A DNA stretch of 64,000 nt from Phoenix dactylifera (lineage: Eukaryota; Streptophyta; Magnoliopsida; Arecales; Arecaceae). The position numbers were made by a program, and so were the translations under genes. Below the pieces are notes generated by a model. That model was not told the origin of the DNA. It saw only the letters and a list, made by a program, of their open reading frames with translations, and did no database searches. The DNA is taken from NCBI RefSeq assembly GCF_009389715.1, contig NW_024068007.1:75001-139000 (forward strand), in the 5' to 3' direction. This document shows, in pieces, positions 38,126-47,785 of the stretch; position 1 is the first letter of the stretch, and each line of letters opens with the position of its first letter.

Positions 38126-38269
38126 TGTCTCCAGACATCCCCTTGCTGGCACGTGTTTAGTTTCACACTGGTTATTCATCGAGAAGATCTTGGGTACTTA
38201 TACAGGACTAAGAAATCCAAAAAAATACCTTTCGACTAGTATTTTTAGGTAAAGTCCTGGATTGTTATA
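38126..38269 (+). mobile_element. TRIM-family solo LTR (in unit A)
   Basis: About 144 bases matching the TRIM LTR (CGTGTTTAGTTTCAC, GATCTTGGGTACTTATACAGG, CCTGGATTGTTATA). It is shared with unit C (60850-60993) but missing from unit B, so it inserted after B split off. Confidence 0.75.
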
Positions 38270-38289
38270 TCCCCATCATTTGTCACTTC

Positions 38290-39350
38290 CTTTTTTTTTT
38301 TTGGGAAAACAATGGAGATACTTAAGGTTGATGGTATCTCCACTGGCGATTACATATTGATATAATTGATATCACATAGGGCAAACAAAGCCAGAGAGTG
38401 ACTTTGGAATTTATTATAGGTGCACAGCATAGGTTTCCAATGTAAGATCATGGGTGCAGGCCTGGGTTGTTACATCCCCATCTTTAGTCACTTTCTGTTG
38501 TTTTTTTTTTTTTGGGGGGGGGGGGGGGGGGGGAGGGGACAATGGAGGTACTTAAGGTTGATGGTATCTCCACTGGCGATTACATATTGATATAATTGAT
38601 ATCACATAGGGCAAACAAAGCCAGAGAGTGACTTTGAAATTTATTATAGTTGCACAAAATAGGTTTCCAATGTTAGATCATGGGTGAAGTCTTCGGTTGT
38701 TACATCCCCATCATTAGTCACTTTCTGTTAATTTTCTTTTGGAAAAAACAATGGAGGTACTTAAGGTTGATAGTATCTCCACTGGCGATTACATATTGTT
38801 ATAATTGATGTCACATAGGGCAAACAAAGCTAGAGAGGGACTTTGGAATTTATTATAGGTGTAAAACATAGGTTTCCAATGTGAGATCATGAGTGAAGAC
38901 CTGGGTTGTTACATCTCTATCGTTGGTATTTTTCTGTTTTTTTTTTTGTTTTGTTTTTTTTTTGGGAAAAACAATGGCGGTACTTAAGGTTGATAGTATC
39001 TCCCCTAGCGATTACATAATGATATAATTGATATCACATAGGACAAACAAACAAAGCAAGAGAGTGACTTCGGAATTTATTATAAAACAATATTGGAGGT
39101 ACTTAAGGTTGATAGTATCTCCACTGGCGATTACATAATGATATAATTGATATCACATAGGACAAACAAACAAAACAAGAGAGTGACTCGGAATTTATTA
39201 TAAAACAATATTGGAGGTACTTAAGGTTGATAGTATCTCCACTGGCGATTACATATTGATATAATTGATATCACATAGGGCAAACAATTTAAAGCCAGAG
39301 AGTGACTTTGGAATTTATTGTAGGTGCACAACATAGGTTTCCAATGCGAG
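38290..39350 (-). repeat. Tandem repeats from the kiwellin 3' flank
   Basis: Six copies of a segment with TACTTAAGGTTGAT and GGAATTTATTATA. The first three intervals are about 230, 210 and 222 bases; the last two copies are shortened to about 119. Copies start near 38310, 38540, 38750, 38972, 39090 and 39209. Unit B holds only one diverged copy, so the expansion arose in the A/C lineage. One copy contains a long T-then-G run. Confidence 0.88.
38500..38538 (+). repeat. Poly-T to poly-G junction
   Basis: About 13 T followed by 20 G, then AGGGG. Similar junctions occur at 61034-61064 and 61251-61280. The run length may be unreliable in any assembly. Confidence 0.85.
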
Positions 39351-39365
39351 ATCTTTGCTAATGTA

Positions 39366-39929
39366 TCATGCATCGGACCAAGTAATCTTATGCTCTCCAA
39401 CGTGCGAAGGGATCCTGAGAGCCTTCCACACTGCCGGTGAAGCATCCACTATATTGTGAGGACATGGTGGCTGGAAATCGTGCTCGGCGTCGCAACCATG
39501 TACAGAATCACACTCATCAACAACTTTAGCCAGTACGGACTTACCATTTGCATGGATCCTGATGTTTTTGCCGCATCGGCTGCCGTGATGGTACCAACCT
39601 GTTGAGAGGGCCACAACTCTCTCATGATCACTGTGGTAACTATTGTCGCACTCCGAAGGTCCACCCCCATCCCCACCTTTTTCGAAGCTGTTGATGGTCA
39701 TCGTTGCACGGGTGGCTTCGGTCACCGGCGGCGAGCAACGGTACTGTGGGTACTTCTCTCCAGCCTTACAACACTCGGATTCGTTCTCGGGGTTGCACTT
39801 GCCAGCCTTGCCTTTAAGGAACCCACTAGGTCTGCATGCTTCAGCATGGGAGGTGATGCGAAAGCTAGCGCCGAGACCCAAACTTGATAGCAGTAGTACT
39901 AGAACCAGAGATGGTATATAGCTCACCAT
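39366..39929 (-). CDS. Kiwellin (ripening-related protein), gene A
   Basis: 187 codons, single exon. An N-terminal signal peptide (about residues 1-31, hydrophobic [12 protein letters not shown]) is followed by a cysteine-rich secreted domain: [48 protein letters not shown] and the C-terminal ITWSDA, with ten cysteines. These are hallmarks of kiwellins, apoplastic proteins with a double-psi beta-barrel related to barwin; in maize a kiwellin blocks a fungal chorismate mutase, so a defence role is plausible here by analogy only. Length fits the family and the frame is intact. A TATA box lies about 90 bases upstream. It is nearly identical to broken gene C over the shared part and clearly diverged from gene B. 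Confidence 0.94.
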   Translation of the reverse strand: MVSYIPSLVLVLLLSSLGLGASFRITSHAEACRPSGFLKGKAGKCNPENESECCKAGEKYPQYRCSPPVTEATRATMTINSFEKGGDGGGPSECDNSYHSDHERVVALSTGWYHHGSRCGKNIRIHANGKSVLAKVVDECDSVHGCDAEHDFQPPCPHNIVDASPAVWKALRIPSHVGEHKITWSDA

Positions 39930-40015
39930 GTCTCAACTAAAAGGCAAAATGATCTACTATGGTGCTCCTGCGATGAGAGGAGTGGATGATGTCCTCAAGG
40001 ATGTGTGTGGGGTTT

Positions 40016-40025
40016 GCTTATATAG
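40016..40025 (-). promoter_or_regulatory. TATA box of kiwellin gene A
   Basis: Minus strand CTATATAAGC about 90 bases before the ATG, conserved at gene B (54546-54555). Confidence 0.7.
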
Positions 40026-40144
40026 ATGCGATGCCGGAAGACTAGTGGAACTACTTGGCCTCGGTTTGCAAGTAGTTTCGATATGAAAGAGAACCATATC
40101 GATGAAATCCACGACGTGTCCGGGGGACGGGTCTAACTAAAGGG

Positions 40145-40210
40145 TCCTCCAAAAGAAGTGGATGATGTGCTCAAGGATGCGTGGCGTTTGCTTATATATT
40201 TATGTGCAAT
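40145..40210 (-). promoter_or_regulatory. Second, orphan kiwellin promoter remnant
   Basis: Repeats the block GTGGATGATGT(C/G)CTCAAGGATG..GTTTGCTTATATA found immediately upstream of gene A (about 39970-40025), but no gene follows. It suggests a further kiwellin copy whose body was deleted. Confidence 0.55.
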
Positions 40211-40734
40211 GCCAAAAGACTAGTGGAACAACTGGAGGTCTCATAACTTTCTCAGTTTGCAGGTAATTCCTATATGAAAGAAAACTATGCGGGTAAAAGT
40301 CATGACGTGTCCGTGGAGATGGATTTGTCGATTATTGTGTTAGGACCTACGCGTGCACGCAAAAATGGCCAAAACCCAGCTCGTGCCGGCTTCTAGCAGC
40401 AGCAAGTCTGTCCACCAAGTTTCTAAAAGGCAAGTCATCGCACAATTACTGCTTCTAGCAGCAGCAAGTCTGTCCACCAAGTTTCTGTTATGATTCCTCT
40501 TCTTCAAAGCTTATGGTCCCAATTGGTAATTTCATGGCAGGTTCTTTGCAACTCAAAAGACCAGCTCTATATGATACTTACTTCTGGTCACCAGCTAGAT
40601 TGTTGAGATAAGGTATAAATAATATTCAGCAAATTTGAGTAGAAAAACATGGTAATATAGCTTTAACAGAGGATGGATGCAGCGCTTAGGAGCATTATGT
40701 TGCATTGCAGAGTGGTTCAGTCCTGGATAGCTGC

Positions 40735-41846
40735 TGTCACGCCCCCGCCTCTGCGAGGCACGTGAGGCACCTAGTGCCCACGTGGGGGCCACATGAGGGG
40801 GGAACACGGGGCTCCCCTGCCAGATATTGTCCGGTTCTGGGGCTTCACGCAAGCGTCCTTCACCCCTCCCCGGTTTTGTTTTCCACCCAAAACGCGTCTA
40901 CAGGATTTGGAGACACCCGCCTCATATGCCCAGGCTCTGGAACGAGTCTTTCCGATGTGGGACTATTGGGCCTCACACCCTTCCCACCATCGGACAAGAG
41001 TCGTCCTCGGCTCTGATACCAAATGTCACGTCCCCGCCTCTGCGAGGCACGTGAGGCATCTAGTGCCCACGTGGGGGCCACATGAGGGGGGAACACGGGG
41101 CTCCCCTGCTAGATATTGTCCGGTTCTGGGGCTTCACGCAAGCGTCCTTCACCCCTCCCCGGTTTTGTTTTCCACCCAAAACGCGTCTGCAGGATTTGGA
41201 GACACCCGCCTCATATGCCCAGGCTCTGGAACGAGTCTTTCCGATGTGGGACTATTGGGCCTCACACCCTTCCCACCATCGGACAAGAGCCGTCCTCGGC
41301 TCTGATACCAAATGTCACGTCCCCGCCTCTGCGAGGCACGTGAGGCATCTAGTGCCCACGTGGGGGCCACATGAGGGGGGAACACGGGGCTCCCCTGCCA
41401 GATATTGTCCGGTTCTGGGGCTTCACGCAAGCGTCCTTCACCCCTCCCCGGTTTTGTTTTCCACCCAAAACGCGTCTGCAGGATTTGGAGTCACCCGCCT
41501 CATATGCCCAGGCTCTGGAACGAGTCTTTCCGATGTGGGACTATTGGGCCTCACACCCTTCCCACCATCGGACAAGAGCCGTCATCGGCTCTGATACCAA
41601 ATTGTCACGCCCCCGCCTCTGCGAGGCACGTGAGGCACCTAGTGCCCACGTGGGGGCCACATGAGGGGGGAACACGGGGGCTCCCCTGCCAGATATTGTC
41701 CGGTTCTGGGGCTTCACGCAAGCGTCCTTCACCCCTCCCCGGTTTTGTTTTCCACCCAAAACGCGTCTGCAGGATTTGGAGTCACCCGCCTCATATGCCC
41801 AGGCTCTGGAACGAGTCTTTCCGATGTGGGACTATTAGGCCTCACA
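40735..41846 (-). mobile_element. Tandem TRIM array: four LTRs, three 46-base internal regions
   Basis: Four LTRs (40735-40977, 41024-41266, 41313-41555, 41603-41846; 243-244 bases, TGTCACG..CCTCACA on the plus strand) alternate with internal stretches of 46-47 bases. Each internal stretch contains, on the minus strand, a methionine primer site TGGTATCAGAGCC and a purine tract GGTGGGAAGGG. The whole array is flanked by GCTGC (40730-40734 and 41847-41851). Period is 289 bases and copies differ at only a few sites. Long open frames through it are by-products of the repeat. This TRIM family is different from that at 45097. Confidence 0.93.
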
Positions 41847-42064
41847 GCTGCCATGTCATCTGAACAAGGACATAAATGCCCTCTTGGGCTAGTATTTAAC
41901 TGTAGTGCTTAAATTTGATTAGTTGCTGCCTGTCGCTTGTCGATTACTCATAGATTATGTTCACAGGGCATACACATTCCCGCTGACAATTGATAGATTT
42001 GGAATGGAAGTGGCGGCTCCCTTGGATATTTAGCTAACTATTGTTGTCACGATCATAATATGAG
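41847..42064 (-). repeat. Kiwellin unit B, 3'-flank segment left of the insertions
   Basis: Similar to about 37900-38085 of unit A (GGGCTAGTA, TTGATAGAT..GGAATG, GGATATTTAGCTA). It continues at 53181 after removal of the LINE and everything nested in it. Confidence 0.8.
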
Positions 42065-43384
42065 GTTGGAGAATCCATCGACTTGAATGAATTGGATAAA
42101 CTTTTTTTGGAAGAAGAGATCAAGAACCCGAGAAAATTTCCCGGGCTCTTTTTATCGGCAACACTGACATGTGATGAAGGAAGATCTCCTGGAATTATTT
42201 GATGGAATCTACAACTCTACAAACATAGCTAGGTTGAACTATTCCCATATTACACTTATTCCAAAAAACAAAGCCAGGGAGCAAATACTACAGGCTGACA
42301 TGTTTAATCAATGGAATCATGAAGATTTTCTCTAAAATCCTAAGTAATTCTTTGTTCAATCTCTTGAGGTCGAAGAAAGGATTGACGGCCTGTTGATCAA
42401 GGAAAGCCAAAATTCAGTCTTGCTTCTGGACTTAGATCAGAAGAGAGGTAGCGAAGTGAGTTTAGGTATTTCTTCAAGCCAGTTCCAGAGTGGAAAGGGT
42501 AGCTCAGTAGAATATGCCAGAAAGCAAAGAGGGGTGCCTCGAAGAAGGCAATTCACGAGGAAAGGTCCCACTCAGACATTCAGACACACACAAACACAAA
42601 GATGACAACCGTGGCACGTTGCTAAGGATAGGCTCCTACTTTGACTATAGAATAGATGAGCATAGTACAACTTGGGCAATTTCTAATGTCATTAGAATCC
42701 ATAGAAGAAAGAGAGAGAAAAGAAGAGGAAACGTACTAGACTGGCAAAATTCGTGGATGAACTAGTCTCTGAATCTTAGATCGTGTTCATCAAAGGAAGA
42801 CAGATTGTGGATAGTTTCATCCCTGCAAAGAAAATCATTTCCTATTATATGAAAACTAATTGGTCTGAAAGGCCCCTTCCTCAAGATTGATTTTAAAAAA
42901 GATTTTGACAGAATAGATTGGAGATTTTGCATTGCGCTTCTAAAAGCTCGAGGATCTGGTCACAAATGGTATCCTTCGGTCCATGGAATTCTGTACTCAA
43001 GTAAATTAGCTTTGCTGATTAGTGGTGAACTAACCAATTGGTTCACTGCCAAGAAGGGTCTCAAACAAGGAGGTTCATTATCACGGTTCATTGGTGAGTG
43101 ATATTCTTAACAGGTTGCTAACATTGGCTGCAGGCAGTAATCTTGTTTCGGTATTAGCTCGGCAAATACGACAGAAAACATTCTCTCATTACAATATGTA
43201 GATAAGACCATCATATTGTGCAATGCAGAACAAAAGTGGGCCTCAAACTTCAAGTTCCTCTTGCTCTCTTTTTTTTTTTTTTGTCCACTTGCTGCTCAAC
43301 TATTCTCGCATAAGCACAGCCAGCTGAATCACTAGAAAAAAAAACTCCTCTTGTACTCCTTTAAACTCCACATTGGACAAAAGA

Positions 43385-43519
43385 TGTGAGGACCTCTGCG
43401 GGCATATGTTTAGTTTTATTTTAGTTATTCATTGGGTAGATCTTGGATATTTATACAGAATCAAAAAATTCAAATAATACCTTTCAGTTAGTCTTTTTGG
43501 ATGAGGGCCTATTGTGACA
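43385..43519 (+). mobile_element. TRIM-family solo LTR in LINE B
   Basis: 135 bases, TGTGAGGACC..TTGTGACA, aligned over its length with the LTRs at 45097 and 28536. Flanks AAAGA/AAAAA fit a decayed 5-base duplication. Confidence 0.7.
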
Positions 43520-43632
43520 AAAAATCAATTTTGAAAAGAGCTCATAGTGGTAAGGTCCCAGTCAAAGCTAGCTAGCAATCGCAAAAAAGGGTAGCTGTTC
43601 TGCTTTGGGTGAGAACAAACCACAAGATAAGT

Positions 43633-43810
43633 TGTTGGATAAATTTCTCTATAAACTTTTATTGACCTTCGGAGCTTATTTATACAATTAAACTTAACGA
43701 ACTATTCGGCTATCCAGCCGAGAATAAAGCCTACGTGCATAACAGAATTAACGTAAACATAAGTAAACATGCAACAAAATAATAACAGAATGACTACACT
43801 CTCTCCAACA
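43633..43810 (-). mobile_element. LTR-like segment (178 bases)
   Basis: Ends TGTTGGAT..CTCCAACA; on the minus strand it has a TATA-like TATAAATAAG and AATAAAA near the expected end. No clear target duplication and no internal domain, so it is uncertain. Confidence 0.4.
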
Positions 43811-45096
43811 ATTGGTTGACGCGGTAAATCAGCATCTATCCGTTGCTGAAGGTGGCTCCGGGTCTTTCTCCCTTGCATGCACGGATTTCACGTCCTGCAT
43901 GTCCGGTTCTCACGCCTGGTCTTCACCCACTATACTTGATGTTTGGCTTTGGCACTCTTATAGTTCTGCGTGGCTGCCTATCACATAGACTCTCTGAATC
44001 CCAGAGCAAATAATTAGCATGATACTTGGCTGTTTTCGTTATCAATTCCTAGTAAGATATCTCAGCCTCCTACTCTGAAACCCAAAAAAACGCCCTTTTG
44101 ATTGGAAATTCTTAGAAGAAAAGATTGAAAACAAGCTATCGGGGTGAAAAGATAAGCTGTTATCTATTGGAGGGAGGTTGGTAGTTGTTAATGTCGTGCT
44201 ATATATATTTATTGGATCTGCAGTACTATCAGATGAAACAGTTTCCAGAATTTATAGATCAAGGACGAACTTCCTTTGGAGAGGAAGCAGCACTTGCCCA
44301 AGAGTTTTTTTTTCCTTGCAAAATGGTCTGATGTCTATAGGTTGAAGCAACGTGGAGGATTAGGCGTGATAAACCTAAGCCTTTTTAATCAATGCTTGCT
44401 GGTGAAATGGTGGTGGAGGTTTTTAATCAATCGCCAAGAAATCGCAGACAAGCATCCTCAGTTTGGAAGGACATGGAGCATGTAAGGTCCTTATTCATCC
44501 CCAGTATACGGTTCATTCTTGGAGATAGGAGTCACATTGCATTTTGCCATGATGCACAGGTTCGAGAAGAACCATTAAAATACCTCTTCCCAACACTTCA
44601 TCCTCATCTTCAACTCGGCCATCTCAGTTTGAGACTTTTTTAGAGCAGGAGATGGCAGGTCTCTCTTTATGACGCCCCTCTCATCTAGTGGGATGGAAGA
44701 ACTAGGGTAGCAATCGGGTCGAGTCGGGGTCGGGTTGGATGCGTATCGAGTTAAAAATTCGTCAACTTGCAATTGGAAACTGCCCCTTCCAGAAAGGTTG
44801 AAGTTTTTATTTGGCTTGCATTCAACAACAGGATTTTGACAGGTGAGAGTATGAAGAAGCAAAATTGGAATGGCCCCAGCTTTTTAGCTACCTGGAAAAG
44901 AAGAGGCGGTAAACCATCTCTTTATTAAGTGTGAATTTTCAACATCCAGCTGGTAAAGGTGTTCGAGAATCTTATTTCTCCAAATTTTAACTTGTACCAT
45001 TAAGGAGCTTTGGACTAGTTGGAGAAATGTAACAACCGAGGATCTCACCCAACCTTTAGCTTGTACCATTAAGGAGCTTTGGACTAGTTTGAGAAA

Positions 45097-45536
45097 TATA
45101 GCAACCCAAGACCTCGCCCAAAATGGCTAGCCGGAAGGTATTATTTAAGATCCTTAGTCCTGTGTAAGTACCCAAAATATTCTCGGTAAATAACCGATGT
45201 GGGACTAAACACACGCCTGTATGAGTCCTCACATACTTTTTCCATTTAAGCCCTGACGTCTTTGTCAGGCTAAGGGTTAAAATCTATTCAAATCTGATCA
45301 CATGCACCATGATAGGCCCGTGGTCAGCCTCCATTAACCCGTGTTGCAGTGCCTCTTAGTCCACATAGGCTATGGGTCGAGTCCGCTCTGATACTATTTT
45401 ATAACAATCCAGGATTTCGCTCAAAATGGCTAGTCGAAAAGTAATATTTGGGTTCCTTAGTCCTATATAAGTACCCAAAATATCCTCGGCAGATAACCGG
45501 TATGGGACTAAATACACACCCACATGAGTCCTCACA
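45097..45536 (-). mobile_element. TRIM element, complete, inserted in LINE B
   Basis: LTRs of 137 bases at 45097-45233 and 45400-45536 flank a 166-base internal region. On the minus strand the primer site AGTATCAGAGC (about 45385-45396) follows the 5' LTR. No coding potential. Flanks AGAAA/AGGAA suggest a 5-base duplication with one change. A 67-base tandem duplication just left of it (containing GGAGCTTTGGACTAGTT) has copied the first bases of the LTR. Confidence 0.85.
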
Positions 45537-46003
45537 AGGAAGGCCATTGAAAAGAATGAAGTGAAGCTGGCTTGGGAGTGTCTTCTGTCCACGATGTGCT
45601 GGGCTCTTTGGAAAAAAAGAAATAATCGAAGCTACTTCATCGAAGAAAGTCATGCAACAATGCCTCTTCCTTCTTTGTAGCTGGACATATGCCACTCGAT
45701 CGGCAAGATATCAGATGCCTATGCAATAGCTTCTTAGGATGCTAACTACTGTAAATCTTCAGCACCAAGCTCAAGTGCTAACTACTTCCTTCCCTCGACC
45801 CTATTGTCGAGGCCATGAGTAAACCTCGGCTCCTGGAGAAGACAGTAGGGAACTTCTTAATCTCCTTGTAATATACTTTGTAAGTATTAACCTCTAGTAA
45901 TAATAATAACTGGGCGGTTATGTAATACCCCCCCCCCCAAAAAAAAAAAAAAAGAGGGCGGATGGGCTGGCCCGAAAAGACCGGGCCCATCCCCCTTAAA
46001 AAA

Positions 46004-46028
46004 ACGATCGTGCCTAGGGCACGATCGT
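46004..46028 (+). repeat. Perfect 25-base palindrome in LTR
   Basis: ACGATCGTGCC / GGCACGATCGT around TAG, 84 bases from the LTR start and repeated at about 50579. Just upstream GATGGGC..GCCCATC forms another stem. Confidence 0.85.
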
Positions 46029-46339
46029 GACAGAGAGGGGCACGGGAGAGAGGCGGCGGCGTTGGAGAGGGTTCGCCGGAGGGATGTGAGCGTCGGGGAG
46101 AGGCGACCAAGAGCCGGCCGGCCGCGGAGGAAGGCCACTTCCCTTCAAGAAGATCCCCACAAATCGGTGAAGAGATCTTGGACCCGTGCGTGTTTGCTCA
46201 CGGATTTCTTCCTCCGATTTCTCGCCGGAAAGGTTGCCGGAGCACGCCGTCAGACCGAGGTAAGTGGGGCTCCCTTTCTTATGCTTCTTTTTGGGTGGCG
46301 TTGGAGGAGTTTTTTTGGCCGGTGAATCGTCGGAGAAGA

Positions 46340-46366
46340 GCCGAAACAGGGTACCCCTGTTTCGGC
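46340..46366 (+). promoter_or_regulatory. LTR hairpin with the same core as the Athila LTR hairpin
   Basis: 12-base perfect stem GCCGAAACAGGG / CCCTGTTTCGGC around TAC. The core GAAACAGGG..CCCTGTTTC equals that at 10644-10667 although the LTRs are otherwise unrelated. Repeated in the 3' LTR at about 50916-50942. Confidence 0.55.
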
Positions 46367-47452
46367 CTCTTCTTTCCAGTTTTTGGCCGCCGCCGGCCGC
46401 CGGGATGGCCGAGATGCATGGCGGTGGGGCTGGTCGGGTTCATATGAAGGTCGGAGAAGGTTTTCTAGGATGGGTATGTGATGAGGGAGGGTGGATCCGA
46501 GGTCCTCTTCCTCGGGATCCCATCCTCTCCTCCTCTTCCCCTCGTCGGATGGCCACCGGCGACGACGACGGCGGCGGCGGCGTGGGCCACCGTGGCTGCC
46601 GTCGGGTGGGGGGGGAAGCCGAGCCACCATCACGGTGGCCTTTCCGTGGAAGAAATGGAGGAAGGGGGAGGGGACAGTGTCGGTTTTGGGGGAAGAAGAA
46701 GAAGAAGAAGGAGAAGAACTTTTCTTCTCTTCCTCTCTTGGTCGGCCACCATCGCCGGTGACAGCAACAGTAGCGGCCGGCGACGGTCCGACCAGTGGTG
46801 GCTGAGGGTTGGGCAGGTGGCGATTGTTGCCCTTGAATCAAAAAGATTTGAGGAAGGGAGATGTATTCCCAACCCTGAAAAGAGAGGGATCATCCCTTTC
46901 TTTTGGTTTCTTCACCGGGACCGGCCATCATCGCCGGCGTGGCAGCGGCCACGGCCGGCGACGACATAGGCCGGTGGTACAAGGGTGGGAGTCGGGCCAC
47001 TCCGACTGCCCTAGATTTGGAGGGATTGAGATGTTTGGAGACCTGGTGATGGACCCCATAATAGATATGAATTATGGTTTAGAATATTTAAATATTAAAT
47101 GATTTAGTTTGTGATTTGCAATTGATGTTGTAGAGGAAGAGTCGGCGGAGCCAGAAGGTTTTGATCGGGGGACTCAGCACCCCAACGCGTAGGTTGTGAT
47201 TCGGACCGTGTTGAGTCAGTCTACAATTTCTGTAAGAATCCTTGTACGCCAATCCTACATGATATACATATTTTTGCACTATATATGTTTGATATGCTAT
47301 GATCCAGACAAAGCAAAATAGTTTTATATTTAATTATATTTTGATCGTGTTGGCTTGTGGTTGGTAGTGTGATGGATGCTTGTATGTGTATAACTTATAC
47401 CTGCATAATTGAATTTATGGATGTGGTGGTATGGACTAACACCGGTCGGTTT

Positions 47453-47785
47453 TGGTGTAACGGTAGCGCTTGATCCTGACAATTGGTATCAGAGCCAGAG
47501 GTCTCGAGTTCGAAACCCAGGCATCGCGTTGGGGGGGGAATGTTGGACATACTCGGCCGCTGTGCGGGCCATACCCGCGGGGTCCCTGAGCAGCACAGGG
47601 AGGGTCACTGTCAGCATGTCCTGCCGCCTGCCAACGGCGATGGCCTGGTTAGTAGGTGGGTCATACCGAGGGTCCCTGAACCTATGGCGAGGCCAGGTCA
47701 GAGTCCGGGGTTGGGCGAGGCCTTGGTCGGAGTCGACTCGTGGCGCTGTCTTTGGTGGGGTTTAAGGAAATAGAGTTGCGCCTTC
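47453..47785 (+). mobile_element. SINE-like insertion inside the LTR
   Basis: Flanked by an 18-base direct repeat ACTAAYACCGGTCGGTTT with one mismatch (47435-47452, 47786-47803). It starts with an RNA polymerase III A-box-like TGGTGTAACGG (47453-47463), and a B-box-like AGTTCGAAACC lies at 47507-47517, the spacing seen in tRNA genes and tRNA-derived SINEs. It also contains TGGTATCAGAGCCAG, which resembles a retroelement primer site. There is no clear poly(A) tail. The same insert is in the 3' LTR, so it predates this copy's transposition. Confidence 0.5.

Larger units (their letters stand above)
37786..40360 (-). repeat. Kiwellin repeat unit A
   Basis: Closely matches 60506-63950 (unit C) across its 3' flank, gene and upstream region, apart from a solo LTR and a deletion in unit C. 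Unit B (41847-42064 plus 53181-54840) is a more distant copy. The array is direct, with all genes on the minus strand. Confidence 0.85.
43265..44040. other. Foreign insert inside LINE B
   Basis: Interrupts the reverse-transcriptase reading between YVDKTIILCNAEQKW and the RPFDWKFLEEKIENKLSG region. It begins with a T-run and contains a TRIM solo LTR and a second LTR-like block. Confidence 0.6.

Noticed and set aside
40735-41846. CRISPR-like array
   Set aside because: Repeat units are LTRs of 243 bases with identical spacers of 46 bases; this is a eukaryotic TRIM array.
40705-41863. Long repeated open frames (up to 170 codons) in the TRIM array
   Set aside because: They recur with the 289-base period, exist on both strands, and come from LTR sequence; no domain is recognised.
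46062-46969. Many overlapping Arg/Pro/Gly-rich open frames in the Del/Tekay-like LTR (and again at 50637-51518)
   Set aside because: A high-GC, CpG-rich LTR lacks stops in all frames; composition is low-complexity and both LTR copies show the same frames.
47453-47525. A real tRNA gene in the LTR
   Set aside because: Box-like motifs are present but I cannot fold acceptor and anticodon arms into a tRNA, and it lies in a repeat.
47409-47773. 118- and 96-codon frames overlapping the SINE-like insert
   Set aside because: Overlapping frames in repeat DNA, duplicated at 51985-52349, with no family match I recognise.
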